Assembly: GCA_964625225.1 (NCBI GenBank)
Contig: CAZVAR010000067.1
Span: 1-19,624 of the forward strand
Reading direction: 5' to 3'
Length of the DNA: 19,624 bases
DNA from: CAZVAR01 sp964625225
GTDB lineage: Bacteria; Pseudomonadota; Alphaproteobacteria; JAJUGE01
Part shown: positions 1 to 6,980 of the stretch, piece by piece
How positions within the stretch are numbered: position 1 is the first letter of the stretch
How the letters are laid out: each line of letters begins with the position of its first letter
The notes under the pieces: generated by a model
Seen by the model: the letters and a program-made list of their open reading frames with translations, nothing else
Told to the model about the DNA's origin: nothing
Database searches by the model: none
Position numbers and translations under genes: made by a program

Positions 1-191
1 GGGTAGGGCAGAAGCTGGAGCACGGAGAGCGCCGTGACCGACTTGCCCGAGCCGCTCTCGCCGACCAGGGCCAGCGTTTCCCCCTTCGCGATATCGAACG
101 AGACCCCCCGCACCGCCTCCACGTCGCCGTCCGGTGAGCGGAAGGTGACGTGGAGATTGTCGACCTTCAGGATCTCGTCGGTCCCGCTCAT
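1..191 (-). CDS. yejF: YejF-type ABC transporter ATP-binding protein (N-terminal 63 residues only)
   Basis: This is the N-terminus of the ATPase that would power the peptide importer encoded by the upstream yejABE genes. It reads from an ATG at 191 and is cut by the window start. Residues 7-30 form the usual first strands of an ABC nucleotide-binding domain (LKVDNLHVTF, then AVRGVSF). A Walker A motif, GESGSGKS, lies at residues 44-51, followed by VTALSVLQLLP. The GESGSGKS-VT version is typical of oligopeptide/dipeptide-family ATPases. YejF usually carries two ATPase domains in tandem, but only the start of the first is visible here. The assignment to YejF rather than another peptide ATPase rests on the neighbouring yejE, from which it is separated by 178 bases of hairpin-rich spacer. 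Confidence 0.85.
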   Translation of the reverse strand, partial: MSGTDEILKVDNLHVTFRSPDGDVEAVRGVSFDIAKGETLALVGESGSGKSVTALSVLQLLPY

Positions 192-214
192 CCGCCGTGG
201 CTCCCGCTCCGGCG

Positions 215-343
215 CTCCGCCGCAAGCGGCGGAGGCGGGCTCGGTTCCATTTCGGCGGCGCCGCGGAGATGCGGCGCGGCGTGCCGGAGATCGGACGCCG
301 GCACCAAAGGGTGCTCTAGGCCCCCGGCCGGTGCCGCCGGCCG
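215..343 (-). repeat. Three consecutive hairpins in the yejE-yejF spacer
   Basis: The 178-base spacer holds three inverted repeats: a perfect 9-base stem with an AA loop at 215-234 (CTCCGCCGC/GCGGCGGAG), a 5-base stem at 301-314 (GCACC/GGTGC), and a 7-base stem at 325-343 (CGGCCGG/CCGGCCG). None is followed by a T-run, so they are not canonical intrinsic terminators. They could tune read-through into yejF or stabilise the upstream mRNA 3' end. Confidence 0.5.
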
Positions 344-369
344 TCGCTGCAGGTCCCGCACGACGCGCC

Positions 370-1482
370 TCACACCACCACCCTCTTGCGCGGGTCGAAG
401 GCATCGCGGACGGCCTCGCCGATGAAGACCAGCAGGCTGAGCATGATCGCGATCGTGAAGAAGCCGGTCAGCCCCAGCCAGGGCGCCTGGAGATTGGCCT
501 TGCCCTGCGCCAGCAGCTCGCCGAGCGACGCCGAGCCAGGCGGCAGGCCGAAGCCGATGAAATCGAGGGCGGTCAGGGTCGTGATCGAGGCGGACAGGAT
601 GAAAGGCAGGAAGGTGATCGTCGCCACCATGGCGTTCGGCAGCACGTGCCGGAACATGATCATGGCGTTCCCGACGCCCAGGGCGCTGGCCGCGCGGACA
701 TAGTCCAGGTTCCGCGCCCGCAGGAACTCGGCACGCACCACCCCGACCAAGCTCATCCAGGAGAACAGGAGCATGATGCCGAGCAGCCACCAGAAGTTCG
801 GCGTGACGACGCTGGCCAGAATGATGATGAGGTAGAGCTGCGGCAAGCCGGACCAGATCTCGATGAAGCGCTGGAACAGCAGGTCCAGCCAGCCGCCGTA
901 ATAGCCCTGCACGGCGCCGGCGGCGACGCCGATGATGCTGCTGAACAGGGTGAGCGCCAATCCGAACAGCACCGAGATGCGGAAGCCGTAGATCAGCCGC
1001 GCCACCACATCGCGCGCCTGGTCGTCAGTGCCGAGCCAGTGCTGCCGGTCGGGCGGGGAGGGGGGCGGCTGCTGAAGATCCCAGGCGACGCTGCGGTGAT
1101 TGTAGGGGATGGGCGGCTCGATCATCCATCCCTTGGCGTCGATCAGCGCGCGGACATAGGGATCACCATATTCCGTCTCGGTCTCGAATTCGCCGCCGAA
1201 CGTGGTCTCCGGATAGGCCCGGAAGATTGGGAAATAGAAGCCGCCATCGTAATAGACGACGATCGGCTTGTCGTTGGCCACGAACTCCGCGAACAGGCTG
1301 ACGATGAACAGCGCCAGGAAGATCCAGAGCGACCAGAAGCCGCGCCGGTTGGCGCGGAAGGCGCGCAGGCGGCGGTGGGTGAGGGGCGTGATCGGGATAC
1401 CGAACCAGCGCTCCTGCCGGAACGGGATCTGCGCCGGCGTGGCGTCGCGGGGCAGGACCGTGGCCGTATCGGGCGGGGCCAT
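370..1482 (-). CDS. yejE: Peptide/microcin C-type ABC transporter permease YejE
   Basis: This 370-residue inner-membrane permease forms a heterodimeric channel with YejB. It contains the YejE signature N-terminus (NRRGFWSLWIFLALF, then VANDKPIVVYYDGG at about residues 45-80), a long periplasmic loop, and the phrase HWLGTDDQARDVVARLIYGFRIS that introduces the permease domain. The EAA-type coupling loop, with RAASALGVGNAMIMFRHVLPN, lies near residues 265-290, and the protein ends in GEAVRDAFDPRKRVVV, close to the C-terminus of E. coli YejE as I remember it. The ATG at 1482 is 4 bases past the yejB stop, which implies translational coupling. The substrate in this organism is unknown. The family imports peptides and, in enteric bacteria, microcin C. 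Confidence 0.95.
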   Translation of the reverse strand: MAPPDTATVLPRDATPAQIPFRQERWFGIPITPLTHRRLRAFRANRRGFWSLWIFLALFIVSLFAEFVANDKPIVVYYDGGFYFPIFRAYPETTFGGEFETETEYGDPYVRALIDAKGWMIEPPIPYNHRSVAWDLQQPPPSPPDRQHWLGTDDQARDVVARLIYGFRISVLFGLALTLFSSIIGVAAGAVQGYYGGWLDLLFQRFIEIWSGLPQLYLIIILASVVTPNFWWLLGIMLLFSWMSLVGVVRAEFLRARNLDYVRAASALGVGNAMIMFRHVLPNAMVATITFLPFILSASITTLTALDFIGFGLPPGSASLGELLAQGKANLQAPWLGLTGFFTIAIMLSLLVFIGEAVRDAFDPRKRVVV

Positions 1483-1486
1483 CGCG

Positions 1487-2587
1487 CTATACCCGTCGCG
1501 CTTCGAAATCGATGCGGGGGTCGACGATCGTGTAGGTCACGTCGCCGGCCAGGTTCAGCAGGAGGCCGAGCAGCGAGAAGAAGTACAGGGTCCCGAACAT
1601 GATCGGATAGTCGCGGGTGAGCGCGGCCTCGAAGCCGAGCAGGCCGAGCCCGTCGAGCGAGAAGATCACCTCGATCAGCAGCGAGCCGGTGAACAGGACC
1701 GAGATGAACGCCGACGGGAAGCCGGCGATCACCAGGAGCATCGCGTTGCGGAACACGTGCCCGTAGAGGACCCGCCGCTCGGTCAGCCCCTTGGAGCGGG
1801 CGGTGATCACATATTGCTGCTGGATCTGATCGAGAAAGGAGTTCTTGGTCAGCATGGTCAGCGTCGCGAAGCCGCCCACCACCATCGACAGCACCGGCAG
1901 CGTGATGTGCCACAGATAGTCGAGCACCTTGCCGATCAGGCTGAGCTGCTCCCAGTCCGGTGAGGTCAGGCCGCGCAGCGGGAACCATTGCAGATAGCTG
2001 CCGCCGGCGAAGATCACCAGCAGGAACACCGCGAACAGGAAGCTCGGAATGGCATAGCCGACGACGACCGCGACGCTGGTCATCACATCGAAGCGGCTGC
2101 CGTCACGGACCGCCTTGGCGATGCCCAACGGAATGGAGATCAGGTAGACCAGCAGCGTGGTCCAGACGCCGAGTGAGATCGACACCGGCATCTTTTCGAG
2201 GACGAGGTCCACGACGCTGCGGTCGCGAAAGAAGCTCTCGCCGAAGTCGAACGTCAGATACTTCCCCATCATCAGGAGGAAGCGCTCGTGCATCGGCTTG
2301 TCGAAGCCGAACTGGCGTTCCAGCTCCTTGATGAATTCGGGGTCGAGGCCCTGTGCGCCGCGATAGGCGCCGCTGGCGCCCGTGCTGCCGCCGCCACCGC
2401 CCCCGGCGAAGTCGCCCCCCGCCTGGCTCACCCGTTCGGCCGCCTGGCCGCCGATCTGGGTGATCTGCGCGATCATCTGCTCGACCGGGCCGCCGGGTGC
2501 GGCCTGGATCACCACGAAATTGATGATCATGATCCCGAGCAGGGTCGGGATCATCAGCAGCAGGCGACGAACGATATAGGCGACCAT
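1487..2587 (-). CDS. yejB: Peptide/microcin C-type ABC transporter permease YejB
   Basis: This 366-residue inner-membrane permease is the partner of YejE. The N-terminal helix (YIVRRLLLMIPTLLGIMIINFVVIQ) and APGGPVEQ are the standard start for the family. A flexible Gly/Ser-rich stretch (about residues 58-73) precedes YRGAQGLDPEFIKEL and GFDKPMHERF, as in enteric YejB, so the glycine run is a family feature. The permease core includes the EAA-type loop VITARSKGLTERRVLYGHVFRNAML and the end VDPRIDFEARRV. The ATG at 2587 has only a weak GGGAG about 10 bases upstream. yejE follows after 4 bases, while the upstream yejA is 334 bases away. Confidence 0.95.
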   Translation of the reverse strand: MVAYIVRRLLLMIPTLLGIMIINFVVIQAAPGGPVEQMIAQITQIGGQAAERVSQAGGDFAGGGGGGSTGASGAYRGAQGLDPEFIKELERQFGFDKPMHERFLLMMGKYLTFDFGESFFRDRSVVDLVLEKMPVSISLGVWTTLLVYLISIPLGIAKAVRDGSRFDVMTSVAVVVGYAIPSFLFAVFLLVIFAGGSYLQWFPLRGLTSPDWEQLSLIGKVLDYLWHITLPVLSMVVGGFATLTMLTKNSFLDQIQQQYVITARSKGLTERRVLYGHVFRNAMLLVIAGFPSAFISVLFTGSLLIEVIFSLDGLGLLGFEAALTRDYPIMFGTLYFFSLLGLLLNLAGDVTYTIVDPRIDFEARRV

Positions 2588-2921
2588 CAGCGGCCGCTCC
2601 CGGGGCCCGGGCCTTCGGGGCCGCCCCTTGCGGCGATTCGATCGAACGACGATGCGGGGCGGCCGGGCACGATCCGGCCCCCGGACCGCTCACCCGTCTT
2701 TGCTCCCGGTCGTCCGGCTCCCGCGGAGGCCGTGGACCGTGCGGCATCGGGATGCGGCGGTCCCGCTCGGGATCGCACAATCCTTCCGGGCCCGGGATGC
2801 GCGCGCGGCGCGCCGTCCCGAGGCAGGAGGGTCCGGCCGGGGCATCGACCCGATGGTACGATGCGTGACTGCCGCAGGAGCCGATCCGGGCTCCACGCTT
2901 CAACGCCTTCGCGGCTCAGCC
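2588..2921. other. GC-rich 334-base spacer between yejA and yejB
   Basis: No convincing gene is seen: reading frames here have no recognisable protein and no good ribosome-binding site. The spacer contains inverted repeats, including GGAGCC/GGCTCC at 2877-2894 (6-base stem, 28 bases beyond the yejA stop on the minus strand) and GGCCGG/CCGGCC at 2661-2679. No T-run follows either. The spacer may carry a partial terminator after yejA or a secondary promoter for yejBEF. I could not pick out a convincing -35/-10 pair. Confidence 0.4.
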
Positions 2922-4916
2922 TCATGCCGTTCCTTTTCGCATGGCGCGACGGAAGACGAAATAGCCGCCGAGCAGCAGCGCCGCGAGCGCGGCGAACCAG
3001 GCCGTGCCGGACAGGCCGCGGCCGGTATCCTCGCCCGCTTCCCCCGCAACCTCCGGGTTCTCGGCGAGTTCCTGTGCGACCTGTGCCGCCCCGGTCGGCT
3101 CGAACCACCAGTAGCTGGTGCTGGTGCCGTTCGCCGGTATGGTCTCTGGAAAGCCGAACTTGTTCCAGTAGACGATGCGGTCGACCCGGCTGTGCCAGTT
3201 GGGAATGACGTAGTGGCTCCACAGCAGCACCCGGTCGAGTGCGCGGGTCGCGGCGATCAGGCTTTCCCGGTCCGGGGCGGCGATGATCCGGTCGATCAGC
3301 GCATCCACCACGGGGTCGCAGATTCCGGCATAGTTGCGGCTCCCCGGCGTCTCGGCGGCGCTGCAGCCCCAGAAGTCCCGCTGCTCGTTCCCGGGCGAGT
3401 TGCTCTGGCCCCAGACGCCGATGATCATGTCGAAATCGAAATTGCGCAGCCGCTCGATGTATTGCGACTGGTCGACGAGGCGGACCGAGACGTCGATCCC
3501 GAGCCGCTCCAGATTCCGCCGGAACGGTAGCACGATGCGCTCGAAGGCCGGGCTGACCAGCATGATCTCGAACGACATCGGCCGGCCGGTCTCGGCATGG
3601 ACCAGCCTCATGTCGCGCACGACCCAGCCGGCCTCCTCCAGCAGGGCGAAGGCCCGGCGCAGGTTCTCGCGCGGCCACCCCTTACCGTCGGTGGAGGGTG
3701 GCCGGTACTCGGTCGTGAACACCTCTTCCGGCACGCGGCCGCGATAGGGTTCCAGGATCGCCAGCTCGGCGCCCTCGGGCAGGCCGGTCGATGCCAGATC
3801 GGAGTTGGAGAAATAGCTCCTGGTCCGGGTGTACTGGCCGAAGAACAGGTTCGCGTTGGTCCACTCGAAGTCGAAGGCGTAGGCGAGCGCCTGCCGAACC
3901 AGCCGGTCGTCGAACGGCGACCGGCGCGTGTTCATGACGAAGGCCTGCATGCCGGTCGGCCGTTCATTCGGGAATGCGCGCTTGCGGAGCAATCCGGCTT
4001 CGACCGCCGGCACGTTGTAGTCGAGCGCCCAGGCCTTCGCCTGGTTCTCGAGCCGGAAATCGATCAGCCCGGACTTCACGGCCTGCCGCAGCACGGTCTC
4101 GTCGCGGTAATAGTCGGTGCGGATCCGGTCGAAATTGTTCTGCCCGATATTGACCGGCAGGTCCTTGCCCCAATAGTCGACGACCCGTTCCTGCACGACG
4201 TAGCGGCCCGCCTCGAAATCGACGATGCGGTAAGGGCCGCTGCTCAGCGGCGGCTCCAGCGTCGTCCTGGTGAAGTCCCGGCCTTCCCAGTAATGCTTGG
4301 GCAGGATCGGGAGCTGGCCGGCGATCAGCGGCAGCTCGCGATTGTTTCCCTCCGCGAAGGTGAACCTCACCCGCCGCTCGCCGACCCGTTCGGCCTTGAC
4401 GATGTCCTTGTAATAGAAGCGGTAGAAGGGGTGACCCTGGGTCTTGATGGTCTCCAGCGAGAAGATCACGTCGTCGACCGTGATCGGCCGGCCGTCGTGC
4501 CAGCGCGCCTCCGGCCGCAGCGTGAAGACGACCCACGAACGGTCCTCCGGAACCTCGACGCTCTCGGCGATCAGCCCGTATTCAGTGAAGGGCTCGTCGG
4601 CGCTGCTGGTCAGCAGCGTCTCGTTACCGGCGCCGGCGCCTGGCGTTCCCTTAGCAATGTAGGGGTTGAAGCTGTCGAAGCTGCCGACCGCGCCGAGCCG
4701 CAGTTCCCCGCCCTTCGGCGCGTTCGGGTTGACGTAGTCGAAATGCGTGAAATCCGGCCCGAATTTCGGCTCGCCGTACATGGCGATGGCGTGCCGGGGC
4801 TTGGGGGTGTCGGCCGGGACCGCATCCTGGGCCGCGGCCGGTGCGCCGAGCAGGGCGAGGACGGGCAGAAGCAGAAGGGCGGCGCGCAAGCGGGCTCCGG
4901 GCAGGGGAACGATCAT
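2922..4916 (-). CDS. yejA: YejA-type extracellular solute-binding protein (family 5) with a C-terminal membrane anchor
   Basis: This 664-residue periplasmic binding protein delivers peptides to YejBEF. The ATG at 4916 gives a clean signal peptide (residues 1-29, hydrophobic LLLLPVLALLGAPAAA, likely cut before QDA). The SBP_bac_5 fold follows: HAIAMYGEPKFGPDF and NPNAPKGGELRLGAVGSFDSFNPY are hallmarks of the YejA branch, and ARWHDGRPITVDDVIFSLE is the family's central motif. WGQSNSPGNEQRDFW occurs near residue 500. The last 31 residues hold a hydrophobic helix (about 637-655) followed by FRRAMRKGTA. That is unusual for a soluble binding protein and suggests a membrane tether. The reading frame stays open far upstream of 4916, but that part overlaps hisN antisense-free in another frame and lacks family similarity. 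Confidence 0.92.
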   Translation of the reverse strand: MIVPLPGARLRAALLLLPVLALLGAPAAAQDAVPADTPKPRHAIAMYGEPKFGPDFTHFDYVNPNAPKGGELRLGAVGSFDSFNPYIAKGTPGAGAGNETLLTSSADEPFTEYGLIAESVEVPEDRSWVVFTLRPEARWHDGRPITVDDVIFSLETIKTQGHPFYRFYYKDIVKAERVGERRVRFTFAEGNNRELPLIAGQLPILPKHYWEGRDFTRTTLEPPLSSGPYRIVDFEAGRYVVQERVVDYWGKDLPVNIGQNNFDRIRTDYYRDETVLRQAVKSGLIDFRLENQAKAWALDYNVPAVEAGLLRKRAFPNERPTGMQAFVMNTRRSPFDDRLVRQALAYAFDFEWTNANLFFGQYTRTRSYFSNSDLASTGLPEGAELAILEPYRGRVPEEVFTTEYRPPSTDGKGWPRENLRRAFALLEEAGWVVRDMRLVHAETGRPMSFEIMLVSPAFERIVLPFRRNLERLGIDVSVRLVDQSQYIERLRNFDFDMIIGVWGQSNSPGNEQRDFWGCSAAETPGSRNYAGICDPVVDALIDRIIAAPDRESLIAATRALDRVLLWSHYVIPNWHSRVDRIVYWNKFGFPETIPANGTSTSYWWFEPTGAAQVAQELAENPEVAGEAGEDTGRGLSGTAWFAALAALLLGGYFVFRRAMRKGTA

Positions 4917-5008
4917 GCCGGGATACTGGGATGCGCCGTCCGCTCCCGCAAGATCGCGCAGCGTCGATGAACGAGAATTGAGGAAGACCGTCCTCGGACG
5001 CCGACCGG

Positions 5009-5797
5009 TCAGCCGGCCAGCAGGGCTGCCGCGGCGTCGTGCAGCCGCGAATCCCCGGCCGCCAGGACACGACCGTCGCCGACGAGGCCGAGCGGCCGGC
5101 CGGCCCAGTCGGTCGCCCGCCCGCCGGCGCCCTCGATCACCGGCACCAGGGCGAGATAGTCGTAGGGCTTCATCTTCGCCTCGACCACCAGGTCGAGGAA
5201 GCCGCAGGCGAGCAGCCCGTAGGCATAGCAGTCGCCCCCGAAGTGGGTCCCGCGCACGGCGCCGCGCAGCCGGCCAAAGGCGGCGGCATCCGCCCCTTCG
5301 AACATGTCGGGCGTGGTCGCGTTGAGCATGGCCTCGTCCGGCGACGGACAGGGACGGGTGCGGACGGGGCGCCCGTTCAGCAGGGTCGGGCGGCCTGCCG
5401 CGCCGATCCACCGCTCGCCCAGTGCCGGCGCGTCGATGATGCCGAGAATCGGCGCGCCGTCGCGCAGCAGCGCCACCAGCGTCCCGAACAGCGGCTTTCC
5501 GGTAACGAATGCCTTGGTCCCGTCCAGCGGGTCCAGGACCCAGAGGAACTCCGCGTCGCCGCGCGTCTGCCCATGCTCCTCGCCGAGGATGCCGTGATCG
5601 GGATAGGTCGCTTCGATCAGCGACCGCATCGCCGTCTCGGAGTCGCGGTCGGCGCAGGTGACGGGGGAGGTATCCGCCTTGGTTTCGACCCGGAGCGCGG
5701 CGCTCCGGAACCAGCGGCGCAGAATCGGCCCGCTCGCCTCGACCAGCCGCTCCGCCAGAGCAATGAACGGAGCGGGGCAAGCGTCGGCCGCGGCCAT
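5009..5797 (-). CDS. hisN: Inositol monophosphatase-family histidinol-phosphatase (HisN type)
   Basis: This 262-residue cytoplasmic Mg2+-dependent phosphatase probably converts histidinol phosphate to histidinol, the penultimate step type in histidine synthesis. Family motifs are intact: K40-ADTSPVT and D50, GEEHG at 72-76 (metal-binding Glu), WVLDPLDGTKAF at 86-97 (metal-binding Asp residues), and PYDYLALVPVIEGAGG at 211-226, where Asp213 completes the metal site. The MKPYDYLALVPV wording and the DGTKAF loop resemble HisN more than SuhB or CysQ. The ATG at 5797 is 4 bases past the cycM stop, so the two are probably co-transcribed. yejA follows after 92 bases. Activity on other sugar or inositol phosphates cannot be excluded. 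Confidence 0.88.
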   Translation of the reverse strand: MAAADACPAPFIALAERLVEASGPILRRWFRSAALRVETKADTSPVTCADRDSETAMRSLIEATYPDHGILGEEHGQTRGDAEFLWVLDPLDGTKAFVTGKPLFGTLVALLRDGAPILGIIDAPALGERWIGAAGRPTLLNGRPVRTRPCPSPDEAMLNATTPDMFEGADAAAFGRLRGAVRGTHFGGDCYAYGLLACGFLDLVVEAKMKPYDYLALVPVIEGAGGRATDWAGRPLGLVGDGRVLAAGDSRLHDAAAALLAG

Positions 5798-5801
5798 GGC
5801 G

Positions 5802-6815
5802 CTACTGCTGCGACGTGGCCGGCTGCTGCGGGGCGGCAGGCGTGTCGCCGGAGGCGGGCGCACCCGTCTCGCCGGAGGATCCTTCGGTCGCCGGTGCCGC
5901 CGGGGCGATCTCCGTCGGCGTTCCCTCGGGCGACGGGCGCTCGGCCGCAGGCGCCGTCCCGGCATCCGCCGGGGCCGGCTCGGCCGGCTCCGCTGCAGGA
6001 GCGTCTTCGGCCGGTGCGGCGGGCTCGGAGGCAGGCGCTGCCGTTTCCTGGTCGGCCGCAGGTGCCGCCGATTCCTGCTGGGCTGCCGGTGCAGCGGACT
6101 CCGGCTGGGCCGCCGGTTGGCCCGCGGAGTCGGGCTGGGCCGCGGGGGATTCGGTCGCCGCCGGCTCGCCCTGGCCGGTCTCTCCGGCGGCGGGCTCCGC
6201 AGCCGCGTCGCCGCCCTCGCCGCCCTCCGTGCCCTCGCCACCCTCGGCCGCCTGCGTTACGGCCGCGATCTCCTCTGGGGTCGGCAGCGGCACCGGATCG
6301 TCGCTCAAGGTCCGCAGATAGGCGATGATGTTCGCACGATCCTCGACCTTGCTGAGCCCGGCGAAGCTCATCTTGGTGCCCGGCACGAAGGCCGACGGCT
6401 TCCAGAGGAACTGGTTGAGGTCCTCATAGGTCCACTCGCCCGGCATCGACGCCAGGGCCGCGGAGTAGGAGTAGGAATCGAGGTGCGCCTTGTCGGCGCC
6501 GACCACGCCGTACAGTGCCGGGCCGACCTTGTTGGCGCCGCCCTTCTCGAAGGTGTGGCAGGCGGTGCAACGCCGCGCGACCTTCTGACCTTCCTCGACG
6601 CTGGCTTCCGCGAGCAGCGGCAGCACCGGCTCCGCCGCCGCGGGCGGCGCCGCTTCGGGCGCGGGTCCTCCGCCGCCGGCGGGCGTGGCGATCACCGCCG
6701 CACCGTGACCGTGCGGTTCCGGCACGAGCACCTGCGCCATCTGTCCTGCAGCCATGGCGATGATGCCGGCCAGCAGCACCGCGCCCGCGATCTTGTTGAG
6801 CTCGAAACTGTTCAT
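5802..6815 (-). CDS. cycM: CycM-type membrane-anchored cytochrome c with a long Ala/Pro/Glu-rich tail
   Basis: This 337-residue class I c-type cytochrome probably carries electrons to a terminal oxidase. Residues 8-30 form an uncleaved N-terminal anchor (KIAGAVLLAGIIAMAAGQMAQ), followed by a Pro/Ala linker. The haem site is CTACH (83-87), and the likely sixth ligand is Met149 in PGTKMSFAGL. The globular domain ends near residue 172 with NIIAYLRTLSDDPVPLP. After it comes about 165 residues of low-complexity Ala, Pro, Glu, Gln and Gly, with recurring SAAPAA-like units. Typical CycM proteins are about 180 residues, so the tail nearly doubles the length. The frame stays open with one stop at 5802, so the tail appears genuine and not a frameshift. 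hisN follows after 4 bases. Confidence 0.93.
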   Translation of the reverse strand: MNSFELNKIAGAVLLAGIIAMAAGQMAQVLVPEPHGHGAAVIATPAGGGGPAPEAAPPAAAEPVLPLLAEASVEEGQKVARRCTACHTFEKGGANKVGPALYGVVGADKAHLDSYSYSAALASMPGEWTYEDLNQFLWKPSAFVPGTKMSFAGLSKVEDRANIIAYLRTLSDDPVPLPTPEEIAAVTQAAEGGEGTEGGEGGDAAAEPAAGETGQGEPAATESPAAQPDSAGQPAAQPESAAPAAQQESAAPAADQETAAPASEPAAPAEDAPAAEPAEPAPADAGTAPAAERPSPEGTPTEIAPAAPATEGSSGETGAPASGDTPAAPQQPATSQQ

Positions 6816-6863
6816 CCAATCCGCTCGTTCAAGCTGCCGCCGTACCAGGAGAAAGGCGGGCGC

Positions 6864-6892
6864 ACATTAGACTGCCACCCCCACGGGTTCAA
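6864..6892 (-). promoter_or_regulatory. Possible housekeeping promoter of cycM
   Basis: On the minus strand TTGAAC lies at 6892-6887. It is followed after 15 bases by TCTAAT (5 of 6 to TATAAT), or after 17 bases by the overlapping TAATGT. It is about 50 bases upstream of the cycM ATG, in the only relatively AT-containing stretch of the 165-base tctA-cycM spacer. This is a weak sequence-only call. Confidence 0.35.
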
Positions 6893-6947
6893 CCACGGTG
6901 CAGGTCGGTCCGCGATGGAGCGACGAATAATATGGGCCACCCCCGGA

Positions 6948-6960
6948 GCCGCCATGCGGC
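6948..6960 (-). terminator. Weak hairpin after tctA
   Basis: GCCGC/GCGGC with a 3-base loop lies about 20 bases past the tctA stop on the minus strand. A short AT-containing stretch (TATTATT) follows roughly 15-20 bases later. It could help end the tctCBA transcript, but it lacks an adjacent T-run. Confidence 0.25.
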
Positions 6961-6980
6961 GATCCGTCGCGCTGCACGGC

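Noticed and set aside
34..1602. Plus-strand open frame of 522 codons opposite yejF, yejE and yejB
   Set aside because: It is antisense to well-conserved permeases and has a composition typical of opposite-strand frames in GC-rich DNA (Arg, Gln, Asp, His-rich), with no recognisable domain.
2382..2420. Gly/Ser-rich insertion in YejB as a novelty
   Set aside because: Enteric YejB has a comparable flexible loop before the YRG-x-x-GLDPE motif, so this is a family trait with variable composition.
4917..5780. Open frame joining yejA to a further 288 residues upstream
   Set aside because: The extra part lies over hisN in another frame, is Arg/Gly/Pro-rich without family similarity, and would bury the clear YejA signal peptide at 4916.
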